Positions 1-8,656 of a stretch of 35,477 bases of DNA are shown piece by piece (within the stretch, counting starts at the first letter, position 1; every line of letters begins with the position of its first letter). The stretch covers positions 1 to 35,477 of the forward strand of contig CAYUIQ010000069.1 of assembly GCA_964444795.1 (NCBI GenBank), written 5' to 3'. The translations under genes and the position numbers were made by a program. Origin of the DNA: JABMRP01 sp964444795 (GTDB lineage Bacteria > Planctomycetota > Planctomycetia > Pirellulales > Thermoguttaceae). The notes below the pieces were generated by a model that saw only the letters and a program-made list of their open reading frames with translations, did not search any database and was not told the DNA's origin.

Positions 1-10
1 AACCGCGTTT

Positions 11-44
11 TCTGGGGGCTCGCTGCGCTCGACCACCAGGCACC
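11..44. repeat. degenerate half-copy of the repeat at 28928-28973
   Basis: This stretch shares the order of blocks with the right arm of the inverted repeat at 28928-28973: a TCTGGGGGCTCG block, a CTCGACC block and an AGGCACC block, with small deletions between. Only one arm is visible, so it cannot form the hairpin by itself. It lies upstream of the first gene. It is probably a decayed or partial member of a dispersed intergenic family; the identity is judged by eye. Confidence 0.4.
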
Positions 45-133
45 CTCCGCAAATTACCCTTCTTCAACAGGCTGCTAAACGCATTGAATTCTTCGCCCGC
101 GATCCATGTTTGCTGGCCCCCGCCTTGCTTTCC

Positions 134-142
134 TGCTACATT
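134..142 (+). promoter_or_regulatory. possible extended -10 (TGCTACATT)
   Basis: TG, one base, then TACATT matches the extended -10 pattern TGnTATAAT in most positions. No good -35 lies at the usual distance; the nearest TTGCTG (110-115) is 21 bases away, which is too far. It would give a leader of about 70 bases for the gene starting at 219. This is a weak call. Confidence 0.2.
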
Positions 143-218
143 GACGCTGCGCCGTACCGGGAGGGGAAAACCAAGACAACGTGCCGAAGAAACCCATTTG
201 TCAACAGGAGGTGAACGT

Positions 219-1448
219 ATGAACCAGCGCAAGCGGAGAATCAGTCGCCGGGGATTCTTGCAAGGGACGGCCGCCGCGTCGACCGCCTTTGCGATCTTCC
301 CGCGGAACGTACTCGGGCAAGGGCAGACGCCGCCCAGCGAAACGGTCGGCGGAGCGCTGATCGGTTGCGGCGGACGCGGGGGCGGCACCTTCGGCAATCT
401 GAAATCGCTCAATGCGGTGCGCCTGGCCTCCTGCGACGTCAAGTTTCTCGATCGGGCCGACAATAAGGAAATCTACAGCGATTTCCGCCGCGTGTTGGAC
501 CGCAAGGACATCGACGTGGTGGCCATCGCCACGCCGCCCCACTGGCACGCCCTGATCTCCATCGCCGCCATGCAGGCCGGCAAGGACGTCGTCTGCGAGA
601 AGCCCATGACCCGGTTCATCGCCGAAGGCCGCGCCGTGGCCAACGCCGAGAAACGCTACGGGCGGATTTTCCAGGTGGGTACCTTTGGCCGCTTCGGCGC
701 CAGTCGCAACGGCGGCCATATCCTCACCCATAAGATCATGCGAAGCGGGCTGTTGAAGAACTGCGAAGGAGTCCACATCAAAGGCGGCGGGCTGAAGGTG
801 AAGCAGTGGAGCGGCCAGGTCAACGCGCCGCCGGAACAAGTGCCGGCGAGCCTCGATTGGAATATGTACTGCGGACCCTCGCCCTTGCGTCCCTACTTCC
901 GCCATCGCACGGGCGGCACGCACCGCGGCTATTGGGATTACGAGGGAGGCGGTCTGGCCGACATGGGCCAGCATCATTTCGACCCGATCCAGTGGACGTT
1001 CGGCAAGGACGACACCAGCCCGGTCGAGATCGAGCCGAATGCCCCGCCCGCCCATCACGACGCCTGCGGCATGTGGGGTTGGGTGGAAATGAAATACGCC
1101 GACGGGTTGACGTTCGTCTTCGACAGTCGCGAATGGGGTGAGCCCTACAATCGCAAACAGGAACGGGGCGTCAGTCTCAGCGACTTGAGCGAGGAAGACC
1201 AGAAGAAGATCGAGGAGATGCCCGATCCGGAACCCCTACGCGATTTCGCCGAAGCGGTTCGCACCCGAAAACCGGCCGGCGGCAACGCCGAGGCGGCCCA
1301 TCGATGTGCCACGCTGCTACATCTGGCCAACATCGCCATTCGCACCGGACGCAAGCTCCAGTACGACCCGGTCGCGGAGCAGATCGTCGGCGACGAAGAG
1401 GCCAACCGGCTGGTCAACCAGCCGATGCGCGCCCCATGGCACCTGTAG
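219..1448 (+). CDS. Tat-exported Gfo/Idh/MocA family oxidoreductase
   Basis: Probable NAD(P)-dependent oxidoreductase of the Gfo/Idh/MocA family, acting on a sugar or sugar-like substrate in the periplasm; the substrate cannot be read from the sequence. The 409-residue product opens with a twin-arginine signal (S-R-R-G-F-L at residues 9-14, then a hydrophobic stretch). The Rossmann part has a GCGGRG dinucleotide-binding loop near residue 49 and the family EKP motif at 127-129, where the lysine is the usual catalytic residue. The start at 219 is chosen because AGGAGGTG precedes it and the Tat signal begins there; an in-frame ATG at 84 would add 45 residues without family character. A HEAT protein follows after 50 bases, so the two are probably co-transcribed. 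The family is greatly expanded in planctomycetes. Family call firm, substrate unknown. Confidence 0.9.
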   Translation: MNQRKRRISRRGFLQGTAAASTAFAIFPRNVLGQGQTPPSETVGGALIGCGGRGGGTFGNLKSLNAVRLASCDVKFLDRADNKEIYSDFRRVLDRKDIDVVAIATPPHWHALISIAAMQAGKDVVCEKPMTRFIAEGRAVANAEKRYGRIFQVGTFGRFGASRNGGHILTHKIMRSGLLKNCEGVHIKGGGLKVKQWSGQVNAPPEQVPASLDWNMYCGPSPLRPYFRHRTGGTHRGYWDYEGGGLADMGQHHFDPIQWTFGKDDTSPVEIEPNAPPAHHDACGMWGWVEMKYADGLTFVFDSREWGEPYNRKQERGVSLSDLSEEDQKKIEEMPDPEPLRDFAEAVRTRKPAGGNAEAAHRCATLLHLANIAIRTGRKLQYDPVAEQIVGDEEANRLVNQPMRAPWHL

Positions 1449-1498
1449 ATCGAGTCTTCCGCAATCCGCATCCATTCATCAATACGAGGATCCTAAAC

Positions 1499-2332
1499 AT
1501 GGCACCATCACCACAGGTTGTCGAGCTTGTGAAGCGATTGCCCGACCCGGACGGCAATCGCATGCTCAGCAGTATCGATAAGAAAGTCGTCGACGACGTC
1601 GTCGCGGAACTGACCCGGGGAGGCTCGGGGAGCATCGGCTCGCTGGCCGACATGCTCGCCGTGCCCGGCGAAGCGGACGACATGAAACCCCGTTACGCGC
1701 TGCACTGCATGGCCGTGCAGAGTTGCACCTCCGGCGACGGTCCGCGGCGCAGTTTCGCCCAGGCGGTCGCCGCGCAACTGGCCGGTGATCGGCCCAAGCC
1801 GGTGAAGGCTTTCCTGGTCGAACTGCTGCAAACGGCCGGCGGTGACGAAGTTGTTGGGTCACTGAGTCCGCTGTTGGCCGATGAAGAGCTTTGCGACCCG
1901 GCGGCGCGGGCGCTTGTCGCCATCGGGGCGGTCGATCCGTTGCGTCAGGCGCTGCCAAGAGTCCAAGGGCCCAACAAACTTAACGTGATCCAGGCGTTGG
2001 GCGAGATGGGCGATACCCGTTCGTCGGGTCCGCTGCAAACGGCTCTGGGCGATACCGACGCCGACGTCCGTTTGACCGCCGCGTTTGCGTTGGCCAATAG
2101 CGGCGACTCCGGCAGCGCCGACGCGCTCTTTCGCGCCGCCGAGGTGGATAGTGTCTGGGAGCGCGACCAGATGACCAACGCCTGCCTGCTGCTGGCCGAG
2201 AAGCTCGCGGCCGCGGGTCGCAACAACGACGCGATCAACATCTACAGGCGGCTGTTGGCCACCCGCACCAAACCCGAGGACAGTCACGCCAAAGTGGCGG
2301 CCGCCCGCGGTTTGGTCTCGGCGGGGAAGTAG
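1499..2332 (+). CDS. HEAT-repeat protein
   Basis: 277-residue alpha-helical repeat protein. HEAT-type helical pairs are clearest in the middle third, for example LNVIQALGEMGD followed by a second helix with VRLTAAFALANSGD. HEAT arrays are protein-binding scaffolds; no catalytic motif is visible. The start at 1499 has GAGG about 10 bases upstream; the open frame extends further upstream inside the preceding gene but that part is an overlap shadow. No signal peptide is evident, so it may be cytoplasmic, unlike the exported oxidoreductase before it. The end is followed by a strong hairpin at 2351-2374. Co-transcription with the oxidoreductase is likely from the 50-base gap, but any physical partnership is a guess. 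Confidence 0.75.
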   Translation: MAPSPQVVELVKRLPDPDGNRMLSSIDKKVVDDVVAELTRGGSGSIGSLADMLAVPGEADDMKPRYALHCMAVQSCTSGDGPRRSFAQAVAAQLAGDRPKPVKAFLVELLQTAGGDEVVGSLSPLLADEELCDPAARALVAIGAVDPLRQALPRVQGPNKLNVIQALGEMGDTRSSGPLQTALGDTDADVRLTAAFALANSGDSGSADALFRAAEVDSVWERDQMTNACLLLAEKLAAAGRNNDAINIYRRLLATRTKPEDSHAKVAAARGLVSAGK

Positions 2333-2350
2333 ATCCGAATGGCACCAGAC

Positions 2351-2374
2351 CCCCTCTCCCATTGGGGAGAGGGG
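2351..2374. terminator. bidirectional terminator-like hairpin (CCCCTCTCCC stem)
   Basis: A perfect 10-base-pair stem (CCCCTCTCCC at 2351-2360, GGGAGAGGGG at 2365-2374) with a four-base loop sits in the 53-base gap between two convergent genes. There is no clean T tract, so it is not a textbook intrinsic terminator. The same stem with a shorter loop occurs at 25642-25664, again between convergent genes, which supports a role in ending transcription from both sides. Confidence 0.55.
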
Positions 2375-2385
2375 AGGAAGGTGGA

Positions 2386-3861
2386 TCAGAACGGAGACGG
2401 TGTCGGTGCGGTGTCGAAAGGCCCGGGTACCTTTTCGTCGTCAAACGGTCCCGGTGCCGGTTCGTCTTCGAAGCCCGGGCCAAACTCTTCTCCCATTTTC
2501 TCTTCGCCGCTACCCATCATCATCAGCGGCGCGATCGACTCGATCATCTCGTCCAGTCCTTCGATCTTCCGCACGGCAACGACGACTTCATCGGCATTCT
2601 GCGTGACGCTCAGCGCGGCGAGCAGCTTGTCGAGGGCACCGGTGATGGCCGGTCCCGCGCCGTCGGGGAGGTTTTCTTCCATGTCCGCGCGAGCGCCGGC
2701 GAACATCATTTTGCCAAACGCCAGCCCGCCGTTGATAAGATCGTGGATCGTGGTGGCGTCAGTGGCATCGGCGGATTGGAGAATCACCTGTAGCAACGTT
2801 TCATCGGAGAGGTCCAGCCGGACGACGACCGACGTGACCAGATCGGGAATCCCCATGAGTCCGGCCAGCGGCGGCGGCAACTCCATGGCCGGCTCCTCGG
2901 CGAAGCCCATGCCCTCCTCCTCCTCTTCGCCCGGCGCCGGGTCGAATGGCGAGGCCGGTTTCTCATCGCCGAATGCCGGGTCCTCTTTGGATCCCGAACC
3001 ACCTCCGCCTCCTGGGAGGGCCGCGTCCATCAACTCCCGAACCGGATCGAGCATGACCACGACCACGACGTCGGCGTCCGTATCGATTTCACCAAGCCTC
3101 TTGGTCAACGGGCTGTCGACCGGCTCCTCGGCGAGGATCTCGGCCAGCGCGTCTTGGTTGGCCAGCACGATCGTATTGGCGTCGGCCTGGAAGGCAACCG
3201 GCTCGTCGGCTCCGTGCGTGTTGGGGTTCTTGTAGATCGTCTTGCCTTGCACCGTCTCTTCGAGCGGAGCCGCTTCGGAAAGTGCGGTGACCATTTCCTT
3301 GGCGTCGACCGGCTTGGCGAACCGAATCACGATGGCCGAAAGTTCCGGCTCGTCGGAGCCCGGGGTGGGCGGATCGGCGAGGATCAGAGCTTCTTCGATG
3401 TCCTCCAGACCGATTCCCAGGGCATCCATTGCCGGGCCCACTTCCTCTTCGATGCCCATCTGCTCGACGATCGGCATCTTGACGAGATCGACCGGGTGGA
3501 TCACCACGGCAAGGAAATTGTCGGCCGTGGCAAACGACAGATCGAGCCCGCCGGGTACCGCCGGCACTTCAACCGGTGGGACCGGATCGGGGGGCGCGGT
3601 CGGTCCGCCGGCGAGGATCTGCCGGACGTAATCCTGATCGGCCTGGCTGAGCCGGTCCAGCGGCACGAGGATCAACACGCCGTCGGCCCGTTTCAATTTC
3701 GCTCCGCCGGGCAACATCTCGACAAACTCGGCCTGAGTCGAGTATTTCCCTGTCGGGTCGGTCCAGGTGCGCACCTCCGCACCGGACGCGGAAACCGCGG
3801 CCAGCGACACCAGCGCCGCGGCCAGAACGGCCCCCAGGGAAAGCACACGTACGAACTTCAT
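2386..3861 (-). CDS. secreted SHD1-domain protein
   Basis: 491-residue exported protein. A Sec signal peptide (residues 1 to about 28, ending ASGAE) is followed by an SHD1 (SLA1 homology 1) domain at about residues 29-80: RTWTD at the start, a central LKRADG and the closing LSQADQDYV are typical of planctomycete copies. The rest is acidic and resembles secreted repeat-like domains of unknown function, broken by a long D/E/P/G-rich linker at roughly residues 315-365 and ending in a Pro/Asp/Glu/Phe-rich tail. The start at 3861 is set by the signal peptide and AAAGGAG upstream; a longer frame to 3984 runs through the promoter. TTGCAG and TAGAAT with 17-base spacing lie just upstream. It is divergent from the HzsA-like gene. 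SHD1 is thought to bind protein; cellular role unknown. Confidence 0.85.
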   Translation of the reverse strand: MKFVRVLSLGAVLAAALVSLAAVSASGAEVRTWTDPTGKYSTQAEFVEMLPGGAKLKRADGVLILVPLDRLSQADQDYVRQILAGGPTAPPDPVPPVEVPAVPGGLDLSFATADNFLAVVIHPVDLVKMPIVEQMGIEEEVGPAMDALGIGLEDIEEALILADPPTPGSDEPELSAIVIRFAKPVDAKEMVTALSEAAPLEETVQGKTIYKNPNTHGADEPVAFQADANTIVLANQDALAEILAEEPVDSPLTKRLGEIDTDADVVVVVMLDPVRELMDAALPGGGGGSGSKEDPAFGDEKPASPFDPAPGEEEEEGMGFAEEPAMELPPPLAGLMGIPDLVTSVVVRLDLSDETLLQVILQSADATDATTIHDLINGGLAFGKMMFAGARADMEENLPDGAGPAITGALDKLLAALSVTQNADEVVVAVRKIEGLDEMIESIAPLMMMGSGEEKMGEEFGPGFEDEPAPGPFDDEKVPGPFDTAPTPSPF

Positions 3862-3901
3862 GGAAATCTCCTTTCGTGGGATGGGATGTTCTATCGGAAT
3901 T

Positions 3902-3930
3902 ATTCTATCGGGCATCTTGCACGCCTGCAA
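3902..3930 (-). promoter_or_regulatory. sigma70-type promoter for the SHD1 gene
   Basis: On the minus strand TTGCAG (3930-3925) and TAGAAT (3907-3902) are separated by exactly 17 bases. Both boxes match the housekeeping consensus in four or five of six positions. The predicted start of transcription leaves a leader of about 35 bases before the ATG at 3861. Confidence 0.5.
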
Positions 3931-4046
3931 CCGGTGGGAGGGGTATGCTTGGCCGTACAACCTTGACGCGACCCCTGTACGCAATGTACGGTTTACGGGT
4001 GACGGCCCTTGCCTTTTCTCCGGATAAACACGAATGGAGATGCGTC

Positions 4047-6938
4047 ATGAACGCCCGACTCGGTATTGTGGTTTCCCTGTGGCTCGGCTGCGTTTTGCCG
4101 GCTCTTGCGGCCGAACCGGGGCCGGAGAATCTGGCGCCGGGGGCCAAGGCGTCGGCCAGCTCGCAGTTCAGCGGGCAATACGCGGCCAAATTTGCCGTCG
4201 ACGGCCACGTGCCCGACTGGGAAATGAAGGACGACGTCGGCCGGGCGTGGTGCGTACAGGGCACAACGGCCGGCGGAAAGGCCGACTTCACGCTGGTGTG
4301 GCCCGAGCCGGTCGAGATCGCCGAACTGGTCTACTTCGGCCGTACGGGCTGGGATATCAAGGAGTGCTGGAAAGACTACGAGGTTTACCTCGACGACAGC
4401 CCGAAGCCGGTCGCCCGGGGTAAGTTCGAGATGCTGCACGGCCCGCAGCGGATCGCCATCCCCAAGAGCAAGATCCGCCGGGTCACGTTGAAGTTTCTTA
4501 CCTCTTACGGCGGTCCGAATGCCGGGGCCTCGGAGATCATGGCCTTTGCCGCCAGCCCGCCGAAGGAGTACTTCGCCAAGTACGCCGGGCCGCCGGTCGA
4601 ACTGCCCGAGTGGATGCCGAAGATGGAGAAGATGCTCGTCATCTTGCGCAACGAACTGAACCCGTCGCACGTCTACACGTACCATGTCGAGGGGTTTCGC
4701 CCCGGTGGCGGATTGTATCTCTTCACGCCGGATGAAGAGGGCGGGCAGCTTGAGGAGTTGGTCGCCTCGCCCGACGGGCAGATCCTCGATTGCGATCTCT
4801 CGTACGACGGCACCGAGTTGCTGTTCAGTTGGAAGCGGGGCGGCCGGGAGTACGGTGCGCAGTTCGACCGCAGTCTTCCGCCCGACGTCGATCCCACGCA
4901 CATGTATCGAATCTATCGGATGAACGTCGACGGCACGGGTTTGACGCCGATCACCGACGGGACGTCCAACAACATGAACCCCTGCTGGCTGCCCGACGGC
5001 GGCATCGCCTTTCTCTCGGACCGCAAGCCGGCGTTTGCCTATTGTTTCGTCTCCACGTCGCCCACGCTTTACCGCATGGACCGCGACGGCGGCAACGTCA
5101 AGCGGCTCTCGGCCAACTATCTGAACGACTTCACGCCGCACGTGGCCGACGACGGGCGGATCATCTACAGCCGCTGGGAATACGTCGACCGCCCGGCGAT
5201 CCCCATCCAGGGACTTTGGAGCATCAACCCCGACGGCACGGGCCTGTCGGTCGTCTTCGGCAACCGCGTGCTCAGCCCGGCCACTTTCATGGAAGCGCGG
5301 TCGATTCCCGGTGGGAACAACATCCTCTGCGTATTGACCAGCCACAACGGCCCTTGCCGCGGAGCGATCGGCGTGGTCGACCGGGGCGCCGGCCCGAACG
5401 CCCAGGATGCGATCCGCAATCTGACGCCGGAAGTGAATATCGGACTGGTTGACAAGGGCAGCGGGAACCGGGTCCGCGGGCCGTACGAGAATCCGTTCCC
5501 CATCGACGACCGCTACTTCCTTGTCTCGCGGCGCGGCGATATCATGGTTCGCGATTACGCGGGCCAGCAACAGGCCGTCTTGCTCCGCCGCAAGGGGGCC
5601 CTGGGGTTCTACAGTCCCACGCCCGTGATGCCGAGGGAAGTGCCGCCGGTGATTCCGCCCATGCTCGCCGGGGCCAATCCGGACGATCCCTGGGCGACCG
5701 TTTGTTTGCAGGACGTCTACATCGGCCTGGAGCCGCACGTCGAGCGTGGTCAGGTGAAGCAGATTTGCGTGGTGCAGGAAATCGAGAAGAGCCGCTGGGC
5801 ACCGCAGGCGTTTTGCGCCCCGCGGAGCGGCAACATCGCCTGTTTCGGGTTCCAGTTTCCGTTGGTCTCCTGCGGGGCGACCTACTCGCCGAAGAAGGTC
5901 TGGGGCTACGCCAAGGTGGAAGAAGACGGCTCGGCTAATTTCCAGGTGCCCGCCGGACTGCCCGTCTACTTCATGGCCATCGACGCCGAGGGCCAGGCGG
6001 TGCAACGGATGCGCAGCTTCACCCACCTGATGCCCGGCGAGGTGCAAGGCTGTACGGGCTGCCACGCCAATCGGAACATGGTCACCACGCGCAACGAGGA
6101 GTTGCCCCTGGCCTTCGACCGTCCGCCGCAACCGCTTCAGCCGCCGGAGTGGGGCGTCGAGGGTTTTAGCTATCCGCGCGTGGTGCAGCCGGTGTGGGAC
6201 AAGTATTGCGTCTCGTGTCACAACGCGAAAGAACCGGCCGGCGGGGTGGATCTGACCGGCGACAAGACCGATTTCTTTAACGTCTCGTACGAGATTCTCG
6301 CCCGCAAGGGGACCCTCGGCGAGCGCGATTTCGCCCGCCACGGTGCCGGCGGCGGGTCGATGGGCAAGAGCCCCTATACGAGTTGGATCTCGACCTACAA
6401 CGGCGAGGAGGAGAACATTCTGCTGGTAACACCGCGTACCTGGGGTTCCCCGGCCAGCCGGCTGATCGAACTCATTCGCGACGGCCACCCCGATGCCGAC
6501 GGCAAGCCCCGACTGGACATGGACGACACGAGCCGCCGCCGGGTGATGACCTGGATCGATCTGAACGTGCCCTATTACCACACGTCGGTCTCCAACCACT
6601 ACCAGCGCAAAGGCTGCCGTCGCATGATGCCCGAGCAGTTGGACGCCGTGCTACGGGAGGTCTCGGTGCGGCGCTGCGCGTCGTGTCACAAGGCAGGCAT
6701 CCCGCGGCAGTTCTACACCCGCATGCTCAAACCCGAGAGCAACAGCTTCTTGTTAGCCCCGCTGGCCAAATCGTCCGGCGGCACGGAAACCTGCGGCAAG
6801 GCGATCTTCGCATCGCCCGCCGATCCCGACTACCAGGCGATTCTAGCCACGTTCAAGCCGATCCAAGAACTCCTCAAGACCCAGCCCCGCATGGACATGA
6901 CGGACGCGGCGTGCGAGTGCGCGGTGGGGGAGAAGTGA
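4047..6938 (+). CDS. HzsA-like tri-haem cytochrome c with beta-propeller
   Basis: 963-residue exported protein with the layout of the hydrazine synthase alpha-subunit family. A signal peptide (1 to about 23, ending ALAAE) is followed by a discoidin-like beta-sandwich (about 28-170), a TolB/PD40-type propeller (about 195-505) with blades such as MYRIYRMNVDGTG and TLYRMDRDGGN, and a C-terminal cytochrome region. Three haem c motifs of the CxxCH type are visible: C669-C672-H673, C721-C724-H725 and C877-C880-H881. Anammox HzsA combines a propeller and c-type haems, but no HzsB or HzsC homologue lies nearby and many non-anammox planctomycetes carry such relatives, so hydrazine synthesis should not be assumed. 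The last part also recalls planctomycete cytochromes fused to substrate-binding domains. Start: GGAGATG precedes 4047 and the signal begins there. A hairpin at 6961 follows. Confidence 0.75.
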   Translation: MNARLGIVVSLWLGCVLPALAAEPGPENLAPGAKASASSQFSGQYAAKFAVDGHVPDWEMKDDVGRAWCVQGTTAGGKADFTLVWPEPVEIAELVYFGRTGWDIKECWKDYEVYLDDSPKPVARGKFEMLHGPQRIAIPKSKIRRVTLKFLTSYGGPNAGASEIMAFAASPPKEYFAKYAGPPVELPEWMPKMEKMLVILRNELNPSHVYTYHVEGFRPGGGLYLFTPDEEGGQLEELVASPDGQILDCDLSYDGTELLFSWKRGGREYGAQFDRSLPPDVDPTHMYRIYRMNVDGTGLTPITDGTSNNMNPCWLPDGGIAFLSDRKPAFAYCFVSTSPTLYRMDRDGGNVKRLSANYLNDFTPHVADDGRIIYSRWEYVDRPAIPIQGLWSINPDGTGLSVVFGNRVLSPATFMEARSIPGGNNILCVLTSHNGPCRGAIGVVDRGAGPNAQDAIRNLTPEVNIGLVDKGSGNRVRGPYENPFPIDDRYFLVSRRGDIMVRDYAGQQQAVLLRRKGALGFYSPTPVMPREVPPVIPPMLAGANPDDPWATVCLQDVYIGLEPHVERGQVKQICVVQEIEKSRWAPQAFCAPRSGNIACFGFQFPLVSCGATYSPKKVWGYAKVEEDGSANFQVPAGLPVYFMAIDAEGQAVQRMRSFTHLMPGEVQGCTGCHANRNMVTTRNEELPLAFDRPPQPLQPPEWGVEGFSYPRVVQPVWDKYCVSCHNAKEPAGGVDLTGDKTDFFNVSYEILARKGTLGERDFARHGAGGGSMGKSPYTSWISTYNGEEENILLVTPRTWGSPASRLIELIRDGHPDADGKPRLDMDDTSRRRVMTWIDLNVPYYHTSVSNHYQRKGCRRMMPEQLDAVLREVSVRRCASCHKAGIPRQFYTRMLKPESNSFLLAPLAKSSGGTETCGKAIFASPADPDYQAILATFKPIQELLKTQPRMDMTDAACECAVGEK

Positions 6939-6960
6939 TCTCGCAGGCACGGGCGGTTTA

Positions 6961-6981
6961 GCCCGGACACTTGTGCCGGGC
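6961..6981 (+). terminator. terminator-like hairpin after the HzsA-like gene
   Basis: GCCCGG-A-CAC, a TT loop and GTG-CCGGGC form a nine-pair stem with one bulged A, followed by GTTT. It starts 22 bases after the stop codon at 6938 and lies directly before a promoter at 6984, so it plausibly insulates the next cassette. Confidence 0.5.
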
Positions 6982-6983
6982 GT

Positions 6984-7012
6984 TTGGAGCGAGGCGTGGA
7001 CACTGGTATATT
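6984..7012 (+). promoter_or_regulatory. sigma70-type promoter of the 7059-8591 cassette
   Basis: TTGGAG at 6984-6989 and TATATT at 7007-7012 are separated by 17 bases. Each box matches the consensus in four or five positions. The predicted leader to the ATG at 7059 is about 40 bases. Confidence 0.5.
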
Positions 7013-7058
7013 GCCTTCCCGACTACAGCCGTCCGCCAACCGAAAGGAAGACCATTCC

Positions 7059-7511
7059 ATGGGCTACTACTTGCGGTTTGTCAGCCCCGACGACAGGGAG
7101 GTCGCTTTCCCGGCTATTGCGGAGGCGCTGAAAGCCATAAATGCCTCCTACGAACTCAAGGTCGACAAGGCAGGTACGCGGCCTAGCGCAGACCTCCTAT
7201 TCGGGGGAGACGCGTATGCCGAGATCGAGATCAACAGTTCTGGCGACGGCCTCTTCGACGAAGAGATCGATGAACTCAAGGAGTTCCTCGAAGATGCTGG
7301 CTCTGGAGATAAGGCAAAGGTCCTTGCGGTCCTCGACAGCGCCAAGAGCATCATCGCGGTTCGGGTCCTTCTCGGCGGGCGCGAAACCGAGGAGACCATG
7401 GAGAAACTCGATCCACTGTGGCAGTGGCTTTTTGCGAACCGGGATGGCCTGCTCCAGACGGACGAGCAGGGGTACTACGACTCCTCAGGGCTCGTATTAG
7501 AGGTGGGATAA
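7059..7511 (+). CDS. hypothetical 150-aa acidic protein
   Basis: I do not recognise this family. The product is 150 residues, acidic, without signal peptide or membrane segment, so it is probably cytoplasmic. It begins MGYYLRFVSPDD, looks mixed alpha/beta, and has a run of acidic residues around EEIDELKEFLEDAG near residue 70. A W-Q-W-L-F segment lies at about residues 122-126. Start at 7059 has GAAAGGAAG upstream at good spacing; an in-frame ATG at 6984 overlaps the -35 box of the promoter and is unlikely. The next gene starts three bases after its stop codon, so the two form an operon. Base composition is less G+C-rich than the flanking genes, which hints at acquisition from elsewhere. Confidence 0.7.
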   Translation: MGYYLRFVSPDDREVAFPAIAEALKAINASYELKVDKAGTRPSADLLFGGDAYAEIEINSSGDGLFDEEIDELKEFLEDAGSGDKAKVLAVLDSAKSIIAVRVLLGGRETEETMEKLDPLWQWLFANRDGLLQTDEQGYYDSSGLVLEVG

Positions 7512-7514
7512 CCC

Positions 7515-8591
7515 ATGAATCGACAACTTCTCTTTGCGATTCTCTCAGTCGCCGCATGTTGTGGTTGCGGGACCGAGCCAACTGCGCCCAAAACAACTTC
7601 GCATGAAACTGAAGACGCAACGAAACCGCCGACTTCAGCCTCATCGCAAGCGCGTCGATCTCCGACAATCGACAGCGGCCAAAGTCGCGACAAGACGGAT
7701 ACCGATCCCAATGATGGCCGACAGCAATACGTCAGTTTCCCGGCGGCTGGGGTCAAGTTAGTTCGCCCAAGCGGCTTCGACGACGCTGAGAACTTTCACG
7801 GGTTCCAGCAGCCGAGCACGCAATCTTCAGTAATGGTCCTGATGATTCCCGGCCCTTTTTCCGAATGTTCTCGCGGCTTGACAGCCAAACCATTGAAAAC
7901 GCGCGGCATGACGCTTCGAAGCAAAGAGAACGTCGAAATTGACGGAAACCCCGGGGTGTTGGTCCATGTTACGCAAAACGCGTACGGAACGGAGTTCGCA
8001 AAATGGATCTTGGCCTTCGGTAACGAAAACGAAACAAGAACGGTAACGGCCGCCTTCCCCAAATCCGACGAAGCGAATCTCTCCAGCCAACTGAAAGCAG
8101 CCGTACTTAGCACGAAGATCGATGACACGCCCCCACCAACTCCTGGCGCTGATGTTGGGTTTGCGATTATTGCGTCCGCAAAGTTGAAACTCACAAGAGG
8201 CATTGGCAAGATGCTGGTGTACACGAAGGACGGCGTCATTCCCGCGAAATCACCAGAAGATCCCCTTCTTGTTGCGGCTCCATCTCTATCGAAGGTCCCC
8301 ATTGACAACAAAAGGCAGTTCGCCGTGCAGCGACTGTTCCAGACCGCGCACACAAAGATAAGCTCTGTCACTTCCAACCATGAAATCACGATTGATGGGC
8401 TTGAGGGCTACGAGATAGTCGCTGACGGGGAGGATACAGAGTCTGCTACTCCTCTGAACGTCTATCAAGTTATGTTATATGACGATGGATCGTACATTCT
8501 GATGCAAGGGCTCGTGGGCGCAAATGTCGCGGGTGAGTACTTGCCTGAATTCAAAGCAATGGCACGTAGCCTGACCCGAAATCCAAGATGA
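7515..8591 (+). CDS. hypothetical lipoprotein
   Basis: 358-residue protein with a lipoprotein signal: charged MNRQ start, hydrophobic core, then V-A-A-C with C15 as the likely lipidated cysteine (C16 and C18 are alternatives). Residues 20-70 are a low-complexity Thr/Ser/Pro/Asp-rich linker, typical of surface lipoproteins. The remainder, about 72-355, appears to contain two related alpha/beta halves (each with a hydrophobic strand near YVSFPAAGVKLVRP or ASAKLKLTRG and a closing ARSL or VLST helix), but I cannot name the family. It starts three bases after the preceding stop codon, so translation is probably coupled. G+C is visibly lower, near half by eye, than in neighbouring genes. Role unknown. 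Confidence 0.75.
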   Translation: MNRQLLFAILSVAACCGCGTEPTAPKTTSHETEDATKPPTSASSQARRSPTIDSGQSRDKTDTDPNDGRQQYVSFPAAGVKLVRPSGFDDAENFHGFQQPSTQSSVMVLMIPGPFSECSRGLTAKPLKTRGMTLRSKENVEIDGNPGVLVHVTQNAYGTEFAKWILAFGNENETRTVTAAFPKSDEANLSSQLKAAVLSTKIDDTPPPTPGADVGFAIIASAKLKLTRGIGKMLVYTKDGVIPAKSPEDPLLVAAPSLSKVPIDNKRQFAVQRLFQTAHTKISSVTSNHEITIDGLEGYEIVADGEDTESATPLNVYQVMLYDDGSYILMQGLVGANVAGEYLPEFKAMARSLTRNPR

Positions 8592-8656
8592 AACGCGGCA
8601 TGGCAAGTCGCTAAACCGGACCCTGACCGGCGTAGCGATTTCCACCTCTTGACCGC

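Noticed and set aside
3993..6599. 868-codon open frame on the minus strand opposite the HzsA-like gene
   Set aside because: It is antisense to a gene with clear signal peptide, propeller and haem motifs. Long antisense frames are expected in G+C-rich DNA, and this one is rich in His/Arg/Val/Gly without any domain.
4047..6938. Evidence for anammox metabolism
   Set aside because: Only an alpha-like subunit is present; the partners HzsB and HzsC are missing and related proteins occur in non-anammox planctomycetes.
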